The position numbers and the translations under genes are program-made. From Desulfuromonadales bacterium (GTDB lineage Bacteria > Desulfobacterota > Desulfuromonadia > Desulfuromonadales > BM103): DNA of 47,019 nt. Below, piece by piece: positions 26,668 to 36,367 of the stretch (the first letter of the stretch is position 1; each line of letters opens with the position of its first letter). The notes beneath the pieces are model-generated. The model was not told the DNA's origin and made no database searches. It saw nothing but the letters and a program-made list of their open reading frames with translations. Location: NCBI GenBank assembly GCA_027065695.1, contig JAMONP010000017.1, forward strand, positions 1-47,019, written 5' to 3'.

Positions 26668-27837
<1,170 letters not shown>

Positions 27838-28366
27838 AGGATATGTGACTACCGAAAGGCGGACCATATTATCGAATGAATGACCTCGCTGCAGCGGGTC
27901 CGATTAATCCCAAAGACATGGAAGAATGAGTTGCAACAATATATATAAGAACACTGTCTGGTTTACTTCCAGTCGTCACTGGTAATGGTGACTTATATAA
28001 GAGATTAAACTTGCTGTTCGAGTCCAGCACGGCCCCCAAGTACGGACAAAGATGGGCACTGGGAAGAGAAGCTTGATATTTAAAGTGGAATCAGCTAGAG
28101 CTTCAGCGAATCCGCGTTAAACAACTGGTCTTGTTAATAATTGTTGCCGCTCTTACTACACATCAAGCTCCACAATTCTTTTTATAGTCATAAACACAGA
28201 GCAACTTCCTGTAAGGCGTATCTGACTTATTTCCAAAGTTCCTCAAGTAATTCTCAACCTCTTCTAGATCTAGTTTGTCATTTTGGGTAGACCAAAGAAT
28301 TGCGTTTAACTTATTGCTTGCCGTTATAAATAAGAATCCAGTGTTATGATATTGAAGTGGCGGTTC
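27838..28366. other. Gene-poor intergenic stretch
   Basis: Over 500 bases with no open frame that looks coding on either strand, and more AT-rich than its flanks. It holds small inverted repeats: CCAGT/ACTGG at 27969-27982, and the near-palindrome GACCTCGCTGCAGCGGGTC around 27882. It may be decayed sequence from a lost gene. I cannot assign a function. Confidence 0.5.
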
Positions 28367-28615
28367 CTAACGGCGGGGAATCAAGCAGATAAGCCAAGAG
28401 ATCACAAAACCCCAAACCATGCTGTTGGCTAAGAACAACAATAGACCGAAAATGCCACCGGTCCTGATCCCTCCGAAAAGAGTCAGCGTCGGTTGTAACA
28501 GAATCGGCAGAATCCAGGTCCCGGTGGTGTTCCCCTCCAACCCCAATCCGAAGAGAAGAAACAACACCACACAAGCAGCAACATGAAATCCTGAAAAGAT
28601 CAAGCTTTTACGCAT
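28367..28615 (-). CDS. Small membrane protein of unknown function
   Basis: The 82-residue protein is almost entirely hydrophobic, with three likely membrane helices (about 4-25, 32-48 and 54-78). It has a basic start (MRKS) and a basic end (PRR). It lies 20 bases downstream of fumC on the same strand, with a GGGACGAG sequence before the ATG, so it is likely cotranscribed with fumC. I do not recognise a family. It could be a small membrane component or, less likely, a chance hydrophobic frame. Confidence 0.6.
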   Translation of the reverse strand: MRKSLIFSGFHVAACVVLFLLFGLGLEGNTTGTWILPILLQPTLTLFGGIRTGGIFGLLLFLANSMVWGFVISWLICLIPRR

Positions 28616-28635
28616 CTCGTCCCGTATCCCGGGTT

Positions 28636-30042
28636 TTACCTGGTTTTTCCAGGTATGCCGGCTTCCGTCATTGGTCGCGGGTCGAGAAGCTGATTCAGCT
28701 CTTCTTGCGGAAGGACCCTTTCTTCCAGCGCGACTTCTCGCACGGTCTTGCCGGTTTCATGGGCCTGCTTGGCGATAGCGGCAGCGCGATCATAGCCGAT
28801 CACCGGAGCCAGGGCGGTGCACATGGCCAAGCTCTCCTCGATCAGGCCTTCGCAACGTTCGCGGTCTGCTGCGAGCCCCTGCAGGCAGCGCTGGTTGAAC
28901 TGTCCGATGGCATTGCTGAGTAAATCGATTGATTGTAGCAGGTTGTGCGCCATCACCGGCATCATGACATTCAGTTCAAAGTTGCCTGCCAGGCCGCCAA
29001 GGGTGATAGTGGCGTCATTGCCAATCACCTGGGCGCAGACCTGCATCAGGCTCTCCGCCATAACCGGGTTGACTTTGCCGGGCATGATCGAGCTGCCCGG
29101 TTGAACTGTTGGCAGCTGCAATTCGCCAAAGCCGCAACGTGGACCACTGGCCAGGAAACGGATGTCATTGGCAATCTTGAACAGGGCGACAGCCGTGGTT
29201 TTCAAGGCACCGCTGGCGGCCACCACCTGCTCCTTGCCGGCTTGGGCGGCAAAATGGTCTTTTGCTTCACGCAGCGGCAGTCCGGTTTCTTCGGCCAATC
29301 CGGAAATCACTTTCTGCGCAAATTCCGGGTGGGTGTTGAGACCCGTACCGACTGCTGTGCCACCGAGGGGAAGTTCGCAAAGGCCGTCTTTGGCGCGCTC
29401 CAGTTCGCTGGTAACCAGGGTGACCTGACGGAAGTAGCCACCGAAGATCTGGCCGAGACGAATCGGCGTGGCATCCTGCAGGTGGGTGCGGGCGATGGTG
29501 ATGATATCGTCAAACTCGCGGGCCTTTTCACCGAGAACTTTACAAAGGTCACCAAGCGCGGGCAACAGCTGTTTGTTAATTTCCTCGGCAGCGGCCAGAT
29601 GCATGGCTGTAGGGATAACATCATTGCTCGACTGGCCGAAGTTGACGTGATCGTTGGGGTGCACGGCGCGACTGCCGAGTGGTTCGTCAAGAAGTTGGCA
29701 GGCACGGTTGGCGATTACCTCATTGGCGTTCATGTTGGTGCTGGTACCGGAGCCGGTCTGGAAGATGTCGAGAGGAAAGTGATCGTCCAGATCGCCGCCG
29801 ATAATTTCCTCGGCGGCAGCCATGATCGCCAATGCCACACGCTCGTCGATCAGGCCAAGTTCACGGTTAACCTGGGCGGCATGTTCCTTAACCAGGCCGA
29901 GGGCGCGCAGAAAGGGACGAGGGAAGCCGATTCCGGAGATAGGGAAATTCTCTTTGGCTCTGGCTGTCTGGGCGCCGTAGAGGGCAGCGGCGGGCACCTT
30001 CATCGTTCCCATGGCATCTTTTTCAGTACGATTAGCAGACAT
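28636..30042 (-). CDS. fumC: Fumarate hydratase class II
   Basis: The 468-residue protein belongs to the fumarase/aspartase superfamily. Family words are DIFQTGSGTSTNMNANEVIA, the substrate-binding GSRAVHPNDHVNFGQSSND, TARTHLQDATP and the mobile catalytic loop GSSIMPGKVNP. The HPNDHVN variant and the GLAGNFELNVMMP stretch favour fumarase C over aspartase. It interconverts fumarate and malate without an iron-sulfur cluster. AAGGAAAC precedes the ATG. A small membrane protein gene follows. Confidence 0.93.
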   Translation of the reverse strand: MSANRTEKDAMGTMKVPAAALYGAQTARAKENFPISGIGFPRPFLRALGLVKEHAAQVNRELGLIDERVALAIMAAAEEIIGGDLDDHFPLDIFQTGSGTSTNMNANEVIANRACQLLDEPLGSRAVHPNDHVNFGQSSNDVIPTAMHLAAAEEINKQLLPALGDLCKVLGEKAREFDDIITIARTHLQDATPIRLGQIFGGYFRQVTLVTSELERAKDGLCELPLGGTAVGTGLNTHPEFAQKVISGLAEETGLPLREAKDHFAAQAGKEQVVAASGALKTTAVALFKIANDIRFLASGPRCGFGELQLPTVQPGSSIMPGKVNPVMAESLMQVCAQVIGNDATITLGGLAGNFELNVMMPVMAHNLLQSIDLLSNAIGQFNQRCLQGLAADRERCEGLIEESLAMCTALAPVIGYDRAAAIAKQAHETGKTVREVALEERVLPQEELNQLLDPRPMTEAGIPGKTR

Positions 30043-30304
30043 TTTTTTGTTTCCTTAATTTTTGTTGTCTCCAAAGGGGTCTTCAGGTAAGAGCTTCTTC
30101 ATAAAATCATGAATGGTTTCAATGCTTTCAGCATACCAACAGGAACGCTGGTGTCAATGGTGCACTTCACAGTTTAGGTTCTCCGTAATGCCCGCGACGA
30201 CACAGAGGGCTTACACTCTATCTTCCACCGCTCATTCACGGATTCAGCAACTTTGAAAAAGTTTTAGTTTTGATAAAGTTTCCTCTTGGTTAGAATGGCT
30301 GTCT

Positions 30305-31174
30305 ATGTCAACCCTCGCTTTCACATTGATTCTTTTTTCTGCCTTGATGCATGCGTTATGGAATCTGCTGGTTAAACGCAGCCAGGACAAGACTGTTTTT
30401 ATCTGGTGGATGTTTGTTGCTTCGGGCAGTTTGATGAACCTGGGATTGCCGTTTGCCGGCACCTTCCCTTTGCCCTCTTTACGCGTGGTCGGCCTGGCGG
30501 CCGTTGGGGCCGTCTGTTTCATGCTCTACCATCTTTTTAATGGCCGAGCCTATCGCAGTGGAGATCTTTCACTAACTTATCCACTGGCGCAGACTTCGAT
30601 GTTCTGGGTACCGATCTGGGGTGTGCTGATCCTCGGCGAAAAGGTTTCCGGCCTTGGCGTGGCAGGGATCGGCCTGATCCTGTTCGGGGCGTATTCGATA
30701 CAATTGCGGGCGCTGGCCTGGAGCGAGGTTGTGCGGCCTTTCCGCAATCTGCGCGATCCGGGGGTGATGGCCGCACTGGCTGCCGGTTTCATCTACTCGG
30801 TCGGTTCAGTTATCGATAAGACTGGTGTCATGCTTTACTCGGTCTTTCATTTTACCTACCTGTTGGTTGTTTTCATGCTGCTCTTCATGACCATGAATAT
30901 CATGCGGCCTAAGTATCGGGGGCGCATTCTGGCAGAATTCAGGAACAGTCGGCTCCTGGTGTTCGCCGCTGGGCCGGTTATGATGGGTTCTTTCTTCGCT
31001 TTCCGCTACGGCTTGAAGCTGTCGCCGATGAGTTATGCTGTGCCGATGCGCCAGGTCAGTTTGCTGATCGGCGTACTTATCGGTGTGCTGTTTCTCGGTG
31101 AAGCTTGTGGCAGAATTCGTTTCGCTGCTACTTTGTTGATTCTTGGTGGGGTTGCTTTGATTCGGTTTGGGTAG
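30305..31174 (+). CDS. EamA-family (DMT superfamily) permease
   Basis: The 289-residue protein has about ten hydrophobic helices arranged as two EamA repeats (about 5-140 and 155-288), with the typical SALMHALWNLLVK start, YPLAQTSMFWVPIWGVLILGE and YAVPMRQVSLLIGVLIGVLFLGE. Such proteins export or import small metabolites such as amino acids; the substrate here is unknown. It appears monocistronic, and a repeat follows right after its stop codon. Confidence 0.88.
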   Translation: MSTLAFTLILFSALMHALWNLLVKRSQDKTVFIWWMFVASGSLMNLGLPFAGTFPLPSLRVVGLAAVGAVCFMLYHLFNGRAYRSGDLSLTYPLAQTSMFWVPIWGVLILGEKVSGLGVAGIGLILFGAYSIQLRALAWSEVVRPFRNLRDPGVMAALAAGFIYSVGSVIDKTGVMLYSVFHFTYLLVVFMLLFMTMNIMRPKYRGRILAEFRNSRLLVFAAGPVMMGSFFAFRYGLKLSPMSYAVPMRQVSLLIGVLIGVLFLGEACGRIRFAATLLILGGVALIRFG

Positions 31175-31178
31175 GACA

Positions 31179-31328
31179 GGGACGCGGAACGAGGGACGAG
31201 AAAAGCTGGCAACCTAATCTAAAGCATACCAAGGATTTTAGTGCTCAAGTCTTTTTGCTTTTGACCTTCGCGTTGCTCGTCCCGCGTTCCGGTTTCCCTT
31301 TGCGTCCTCCGCGTCTTTGCGTTAAAAC
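31179..31328. repeat. Composite intergenic repeat (GGGACGCGG arms plus CGCAAAGACGCGG motif)
   Basis: The left arm GGGACGCGGAACGAGGGACG (31179) and right arm GCTCGTCCCGCGTTCCGG (31275-31292) are inverted. They match the repeat between ileS and lspA. The following TTTGCGTCCTCCGCGTCTTT (31299) matches, in reverse, the repeat at 6027. Two dispersed families thus abut here, between the EamA and HD genes. Confidence 0.65.
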
Positions 31329-31360
31329 TACTGGTACTGTCCCATTGACAAGGAATCACC

Positions 31361-31942
31361 ATGAAAAATATCGCCAATTTTCTCTTCGAAGCCGGAATGC
31401 TCAAACGCACACCACGCACTGGTTTCCAGTTTCTAGGCTCCGGTGCCGAATCGGTGGCAGAGCATATCTTTCGTGCCAGTCTGATCGGTTACACCCTGGC
31501 CCAACTCGATGATGAGGCTGATGCCGGTCGGGTTGTGTTGCTCTGTCTTTTTCACGATATTCCCGAAGCGCGCACCGGTGACCAGAACTACGTCAACAAG
31601 AAGTACGTCAAGGTTGATGAGCGTAAAGCAGTTGAAGATCTTGCCCGCACCCTGCCTTTCGGTGATGATTACCGCAGTCTGCAGTATGAGTTCATGGCCG
31701 GTGAAACGCGTGAAGCATGCATTGCTCACGATGCTGATCAGCTGGAAATGATTCTGGCGCTGAAAGAATATAAGGATCTTGGCAACCGCTATGCTGATGA
31801 GTGGTATCCGGTTACGCTCAAGCGACTGCAGACGGAGGTGGCAAAAACCCTGGCGGAAACGATCTGGGAGACCGATTCAACTCGCTGGTGGTTTGATGAT
31901 GATACGGATTGGTGGGTTAAGGGCCAGAAAGACGGAGACTAG
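31361..31942 (+). CDS. HD-domain hydrolase (YfbR/HDDC2-like 5'-deoxynucleotidase)
   Basis: The 193-residue protein has the HD metal site: H35 (SVAEHIFRA), H65-D66 (LFHDIPEARTGD) and a later Asp (IAHDADQLEM). The E-A-R-T-G-D stretch is characteristic of the YfbR/HDDC2 group, which removes phosphate from deoxynucleoside 5'-monophosphates. AAGGAAT precedes the ATG. Its TAG stop coincides with the first three bases of a MITE-like element, and its tail (WWVKGQKDGD) may be original or slightly altered by that insertion. Confidence 0.87.
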   Translation: MKNIANFLFEAGMLKRTPRTGFQFLGSGAESVAEHIFRASLIGYTLAQLDDEADAGRVVLLCLFHDIPEARTGDQNYVNKKYVKVDERKAVEDLARTLPFGDDYRSLQYEFMAGETREACIAHDADQLEMILALKEYKDLGNRYADEWYPVTLKRLQTEVAKTLAETIWETDSTRWWFDDDTDWWVKGQKDGD

Positions 31943-32102
31943 TGTCCCGTGCGGTTAATCGTGACGCGTAATTCTGAGATATTTTGGTTACTGTCAAGGC
32001 GTGCCGATGAAGGCCTAGCGTGCGTTAAGCCAAAGAGGCGCAACGCAGACAGCGGGCAAAAGGGCCAGAATTAAAGGATAGGATTAACCGCACGGGACAC
32101 TA
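31940..32102. mobile_element. 163-bp MITE-like element with 21-bp perfect terminal inverted repeats
   Basis: The two ends (31940-31960 and 32082-32102) are exact inverted repeats of 21 bases starting TAGTGTCCCGTGCGGTTAAT. Inner complementary blocks (TAATTCTG/CAGAATTA and TTTTG..CTGTC/GACAG..CAAAA) extend the hairpin inward. There is no open frame inside. The TA at each outer end fits a TA target-site duplication of the IS630/mariner type, but this is inference. The left end supplies the stop codon of the HD gene. Confidence 0.75.
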
Positions 32103-32175
32103 GGAAGCTTGGGGCTGGAGGCTGGCGAAGGCAGTCTATTCCAATCCGAAGATGAGTCTGAAGGGTGGGTCTGAA

Positions 32176-32937
32176 TCAACCGGCGAGTAAACGTTCATCG
32201 ATAGATTCAAAGAGTTGGTGTCTGGCCTCTTGCAGGCGCTTAGCTGCTTCATTATCGCTGATCGCATAGGCAATGTCATCCATTGATTGGAAAGTCAGTC
32301 CGGGCTTGAGAAACTGCGCGGCGTTTGGGAGCGATTTGAGTTTTTCATAGGGCGTTGTCATGTGTTCGTAACGGTAGAGTTTTTTCTGTCTGCCTTTGGC
32401 ATCGGTAATAATTTCTGGAAAGAAACAAGGCCGATGATAATTGACGTAGGGCACGAGATGCTCCTGATTAAAGCGGTTCACTTGAGGGGCGAATTTTTGC
32501 GGGATGTGGCAGTAGCCCAGAATTTTCCGCACAACGGCAGCATTTTTCGACTCAGCTAAGGCGTTGTCGTTGCAATGTCTGGAGCGTGATTTGGTCAACT
32601 CGATCCGAAGCTTCTCCAGAAGTTCTGCGACCCGGCGATTGATGTACTCTGAGCCGTTGTCGGCATGGAACCCGAGGAGCTGAAACGGGAAAGTTTCAAG
32701 CAGAGCCGCCAGCGCCGGAATCATGAAATGCTCGGAGATCCGTTCGACGGTGAACACGACCTCAAACTGGGTCACTTCATCGACCGCATTGATGTGATAG
32801 AGCCCCTTTTTTCCGTCCTGATCTCCTTGGTGAACGGTATCGATACGGATAAATCCCGGCTGGCCTTGCGGGTCGGGCTTGCGGCGGACTCCGATCATGT
32901 TTTTTGTTGGCCGGGTTTTGGGTTTACACGGTTTTTG
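32176..32937 (-). pseudogene. 5'-truncated DDE integrase/transposase
   Basis: The open frame of 240 residues (start at 32898) is the catalytic core and C-terminus of an rve-type integrase. It shows Asp in FIRIDTVHQGD, Asp in GFHADNGSEYIN and Glu in NALAESKNAAV, so the DDE triad is intact. In-frame homology-like sequence (KPKTRPTKN) continues upstream of the first ATG to about 32937. It then meets a stop near 32963, and the N-terminal DNA-binding half is absent. No terminal repeats of an intact insertion sequence are seen. It is therefore a remnant. It sits at the left edge of the accessory catabolic block. Confidence 0.8.
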
Positions 32938-33094
32938 ACATGAGGTAGAAATGAGTAGCTGTCAATTTGGGGTTGTGTCTTTGTTGGGAGGGGCTTTTTA
33001 TGGCAGCTTCACGTCAACCTATCAAAAGTGAATTCTTGTCACCTGATTCTTGAAGAGAAGAAAGAAGCCATGAATAGTTAGTGAGTTACAAACC

Positions 33095-33115
33095 AAGCGA
33101 TCATTTTTGTCGCTT
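33095..33115 (+). terminator. Possible small terminator upstream of dgcN
   Basis: AAGCGA (33095-33100) and TCGCTT (33110-33115) pair around a 9-nt loop and are followed by TTTA. It sits 22 bases before the dgcN start. It could end a lost upstream transcript or act in the dgcN leader; the stem is short. Confidence 0.3.
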
Positions 33116-33136
33116 TTTATCTAGCGGAAACCACCC

Positions 33137-34132
33137 ATGCAAATAATCCCTCCTTACCTCTTGTTTATAGGTGATGCCACAGATCACCTTTCCATTAAGA
33201 TGGCCCGGGGCGCAGCTGATTGGTGTCCTGAACTTTGTGTTGGTGAGTACCGCCTGCCTGGCTGTACCGTATCAACTGGTCTGGAGAGCGTTCAGATCAA
33301 AGAAGCCGCAGCGAAAGGTGCAAAAACATTTGTCCTCGGTTTTGCGAACAGCGGTGGTGTTCTCGATAAAAAGTGGCTACCGATCATTTTAGAGGCGCTG
33401 GAAAGTGGTATGGATATTGTCAGTGGTTTGCATGACAAACTTGCTGACTTTAGTGAACTTGCTGAAAAAGCAGCGCAAACGGGCTGTCAATTGCTCGATA
33501 TACGTCATCCAACCACAACGTTCAAAACAGGGACCGGCATAAAGCGCTCCGGAAAACGATTATTGACTGTGGGGACTGACTGTTCGGTTGGCAAAATGTA
33601 CACTTCTCTCAGCCTTGAAAAAGAAATGAGAGAACAAGGAAAAGACGTAGCTTTCAAAGCTACCGGTCAATGCGGCATTTTAATTGCGGGCCAAGGTATT
33701 GCTATTGATTGTGTTATCGCCGATTTTATCTCCGGTGCAACCGAATCACTGTCCCCTGCTGCGGCAGAAAACCACTGGGACATCATCGAAGGGCAAGGGT
33801 CCTTATCACACCCAGCCTTTGCTGGAGTGAGCCTGGGTTTACTGCACGGCTCCCAACCTGATGCTATCGTCATTTGTCATGCGCTGAATCGCACCCATAT
33901 GCGCGGCCTGCCCGAAAGTAATTTACCGAGTATTGGGCAAACAATTGAACTTAATTTACAGTCCGCCAAACTCACCAATCCGGATGTCCGTATCGTCGGT
34001 ATTACCATTGACACTTCAAGCGTAAGTGCCGAAAAAGGTCGTTCTGTCTGTGCGGAAATCAGCGAACAATTCTCTCTGCCTTGTGTTGACCCACTGCGTG
34101 ATGGCACGAAAAAAATCGTCGATAACCTTTAA
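33137..34132 (+). CDS. dgcN: D-glutamate N-acetyltransferase DgcN (DUF1611 family)
   Basis: The 331-residue protein matches DUF1611: an N-terminal Rossmann-like part (about 5-135) and a C-terminal P-loop-like domain with GTDCSVGK at residues 146-153, then KATGQCGILIAGQG and IIEGQGSLSHPA. Members next to an enolase-superfamily gene are named DgcN. They are reported to acetylate D-glutamate so that DgcA can racemise it to N-acetyl-L-glutamate. dgcA follows after 41 bases on the same strand, as expected. Codon choice (CAA, TTA) differs from the housekeeping genes, suggesting transfer. The alternative is a generic DUF1611 enzyme in peptide metabolism. Confidence 0.8.
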   Translation: MQIIPPYLLFIGDATDHLSIKMARGAADWCPELCVGEYRLPGCTVSTGLESVQIKEAAAKGAKTFVLGFANSGGVLDKKWLPIILEALESGMDIVSGLHDKLADFSELAEKAAQTGCQLLDIRHPTTTFKTGTGIKRSGKRLLTVGTDCSVGKMYTSLSLEKEMREQGKDVAFKATGQCGILIAGQGIAIDCVIADFISGATESLSPAAAENHWDIIEGQGSLSHPAFAGVSLGLLHGSQPDAIVICHALNRTHMRGLPESNLPSIGQTIELNLQSAKLTNPDVRIVGITIDTSSVSAEKGRSVCAEISEQFSLPCVDPLRDGTKKIVDNL

Positions 34133-34173
34133 GGGTCTGTCAGTCCATCAATGAATCGATTGTCGGTGTCATC

Positions 34174-35205
34174 ATGAACTATCAACTCAAAGTGTATACG
34201 CAACGCCTGCCGTTAAAAGCCGTGTTTCGTATTGCGCGAGGGACAAAAACGGCAGCAGCGGTTGTTGTGGTGACAATCTTTGATGGCAAGTATTATGGTT
34301 GGGCCGAAGCAGTACCCTATGCACGATACGGAGAATCAATACAAGCAGTTGTTGAACAAATCAACCACTTAAACAATACTCCTGTTAATAAAGACAGTGT
34401 TGACGATCTTGTTGCCGCTTTGCCTGCCGGTGCTGCTCGCAATGCGCTCGATTGTGCTTTATGGGATCTTAAAGCAAAACAACAGCAGACATCTGTTGCT
34501 CAATTGCTTGCATTAGATGCGCAAAGTCCCTGTGTGACAGCACAAACCTTAAGCATAGATACGCCACAGGCCATGGCGGCAGCAGTAACCGCTATGCATA
34601 ATCCGCCTTTGGTCAAAGTCAAGCTTGATAATGTAGATATTATTGAGAAAATGACCGCCATTCAACAAGCTGCACCTGACAGCCGATTTATCGTAGATGC
34701 GAACGAAGGCTGGTCAATCGAAGATTTGCAAAACTGTTGCGCTCGTTTGATATCACTCAACGTCGTTTTAATCGAACAACCTTTGCCTGCGGATAATGAC
34801 CAAACGTTGATCGATTATGACTCCCCCATTCCGTTGTGTGCGGATGAATCCTGCCATACCAGTGCTGATTTAGATTATCTCCAGGGCAGATACCAGGTCG
34901 TCAATATCAAACTTGATAAAACTGGCGGTCTAACCGAAGCTGTGCATTTAGCTGCTGAAGCTAAAGCGCAAGGGTTTGATTTAATGCTTGGTTGTATGGT
35001 CGGCAGCTCTTTAGCTATGGCTCCGGCTTCATTGTTGGCATCGCAAGCACAATTTATCGATTTGGATGGGCCACTACTTATTGCTGAGGATCGACCTTTT
35101 GGCTTTGAATTTGAGCAAGGTGTTATGCAACCATTGCAAGCAAGTTTATGGGGCGGCGGCAGCGACAGGAATTACTCTTTGGCGAGAGAATTGTTTAACC
35201 ATTAG
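34174..35205 (+). CDS. dgcA: N-acetyl-D-glutamate racemase DgcA / dipeptide-epimerase-like enolase superfamily protein
   Basis: The 343-residue protein has a capping domain (about 1-115) and an enolase-superfamily barrel with all catalytic residues: K148 and K150 (KVKLD), metal ligands D175 (VDANEGW), E201 (IEQPLP) and D224 (ADES), and K246 (NIKLDKTGG). This is the muconate-lactonising/L-Ala-D/L-Glu epimerase subgroup, which abstracts an alpha proton on either face. Pairing with dgcN points to racemisation of N-acetyl-D-glutamate. A strong bidirectional terminator follows. If the pairing were accidental, the best alternative is an L-Ala-D/L-Glu epimerase. Confidence 0.82.
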   Translation: MNYQLKVYTQRLPLKAVFRIARGTKTAAAVVVVTIFDGKYYGWAEAVPYARYGESIQAVVEQINHLNNTPVNKDSVDDLVAALPAGAARNALDCALWDLKAKQQQTSVAQLLALDAQSPCVTAQTLSIDTPQAMAAAVTAMHNPPLVKVKLDNVDIIEKMTAIQQAAPDSRFIVDANEGWSIEDLQNCCARLISLNVVLIEQPLPADNDQTLIDYDSPIPLCADESCHTSADLDYLQGRYQVVNIKLDKTGGLTEAVHLAAEAKAQGFDLMLGCMVGSSLAMAPASLLASQAQFIDLDGPLLIAEDRPFGFEFEQGVMQPLQASLWGGGSDRNYSLARELFNH

Positions 35206-35234
35206 GTTGGGACAGGCTCTGGTTACAAGTAAAA

Positions 35235-35267
35235 AGCACCAAAGCGATAGCGCTTTGGTGCTTTTTT
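35235..35267. terminator. Strong bidirectional terminator between dgcA and the TAXI gene
   Basis: Perfect 12-base arms AGCACCAAAGCG (35235-35246) and CGCTTTGGTGCT (35251-35262) flank a 4-nt loop. AAAA lies on the left and TTTTT on the right, so both convergent transcripts can be ended here. Confidence 0.9.
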
Positions 35268-35293
35268 ACTTTCTTCTCAATGCATAATAAAAT

Positions 35294-36268
35294 CTACATC
35301 AAGCCAACTTCCTTATAATACTTGATTGCACCTCTATGTAGCGGAGCAGAAAGGCCGTCCTTGATCATTTCTTCTCTTTTCAGGACGCTAAATGCCGGGT
35401 GCAGTTTTTTGAAGTCGTCAAAGTTGTCGAATACTGCTTTGACAATGTTATAAACAACGTCTTCAGGAACCTTGGAAGAAGTGACAAAGGTAGCACCGAC
35501 ACCAAAGGTTTGAACGTCGTCAGGGGTCCCGCGATACATTCCACCAGGGATTACCGCCGTGCGGTAGAAATCATTATCATTGACCAGCTTATCAATTTCA
35601 GGGCCGGTAACATCGATAAGATGAGCATCGCAGCTGGTTGTTGCCTCTTTAATCGTACCGCTTGGGTTGCCAACCGGAAAGACAATCGCATCAACTTTAT
35701 TATCGCACAATGCTGCTGACTGCTCGGATGATTTCAGTTCTGAAGCGATCTTGAAATCTGCGGTTGTCCATCCCATAGCTTCCATGATGACTTCCATGGT
35801 GGCGCGAGTTCCAGAACCGGCATTACCGATATTGACCCGCTTGCCTTTAAGGTCTTTAAAGCTTTTGATTCCGGAATCGTCACGAACAACAACGTTGACC
35901 GGTTCAGGATGGACGGAGAAAACAGCGCGTAAGTTTTTGTCTGGGCCTTGGTCTTTGAACTTTTTGGTGCCGTGATAGGAATGATATTGCCAGTCTGACT
36001 GAACGGTTCCCAAATCAAGTTCACCAGCCCTGATCATGTTCAAATTGTAAATAGACCCACCTGTGCTTTCAACTGAACAACGAATACCATGACTCTTTCT
36101 GTTCTTGTTGACCAGGCGGCAAATAGCGCCACCAGTAGGATAGTAGACTCCGGTAACACCACCGGTGCCGATAGTGACGAACTGCTCTTTTACCGCTTCA
36201 GCCGGGGGAACTGAAATAAAACCGGTTGCAACAGCGAAAGCCAAAAGGAACACAAACAATCTCTTCAT
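35294..36268 (-). CDS. TAXI-family TRAP transporter solute-binding protein
   Basis: The 324-residue periplasmic protein has a signal peptide (about 1-25, [17 protein letters not shown], cleavage after AEA) and the TAXI hallmarks [32 protein letters not shown] and [24 protein letters not shown] proteins bind dicarboxylates or glutamate-like ligands and deliver them to a fused TRAP permease. No permease gene is present in this window. It is the last gene of the minus-strand operon, 99 bases after the aminotransferase gene. A good GAGGAGG site and a TGTTCAC palindrome precede it, so it may also have its own promoter. Confidence 0.92.
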   Translation of the reverse strand: MKRLFVFLLAFAVATGFISVPPAEAVKEQFVTIGTGGVTGVYYPTGGAICRLVNKNRKSHGIRCSVESTGGSIYNLNMIRAGELDLGTVQSDWQYHSYHGTKKFKDQGPDKNLRAVFSVHPEPVNVVVRDDSGIKSFKDLKGKRVNIGNAGSGTRATMEVIMEAMGWTTADFKIASELKSSEQSAALCDNKVDAIVFPVGNPSGTIKEATTSCDAHLIDVTGPEIDKLVNDNDFYRTAVIPGGMYRGTPDDVQTFGVGATFVTSSKVPEDVVYNIVKAVFDNFDDFKKLHPAFSVLKREEMIKDGLSAPLHRGAIKYYKEVGLM

Positions 36269-36298
36269 AGTAACTCCTCCTCAAAAAAGAATAGATTC

Positions 36299-36317
36299 TG
36301 TTCACCCAATGTGAACA
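36299..36317. promoter_or_regulatory. Candidate operator upstream of the TAXI gene
   Basis: The arms TGTTCAC and GTGAACA are perfectly inverted around CCAAT, 31 bases before the TAXI start codon. They resemble the TGTTCGC/GCGAACA palindrome in the IclR-CoA-transferase intergenic region, though the central spacing is 5 rather than 3 bases. Confidence 0.45.
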
Positions 36318-36367
36318 TTTCGTAAAGTTATTTAATCCTCTAATAGGTAATTAAACTCTTTCGATGA

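Noticed and set aside
28011-28038. tRNA 3'-end-like sequence (TTCGAGTCC followed by GCCCCCA)
   Set aside because: The T-stem does not pair with a 7-base loop, and no acceptor, D or anticodon arms are found upstream.
28945-30090. Long open frame of 381 codons opposite fumC
   Set aside because: It is the antisense shadow of a clearly identified fumarase; its translation shows no family features.
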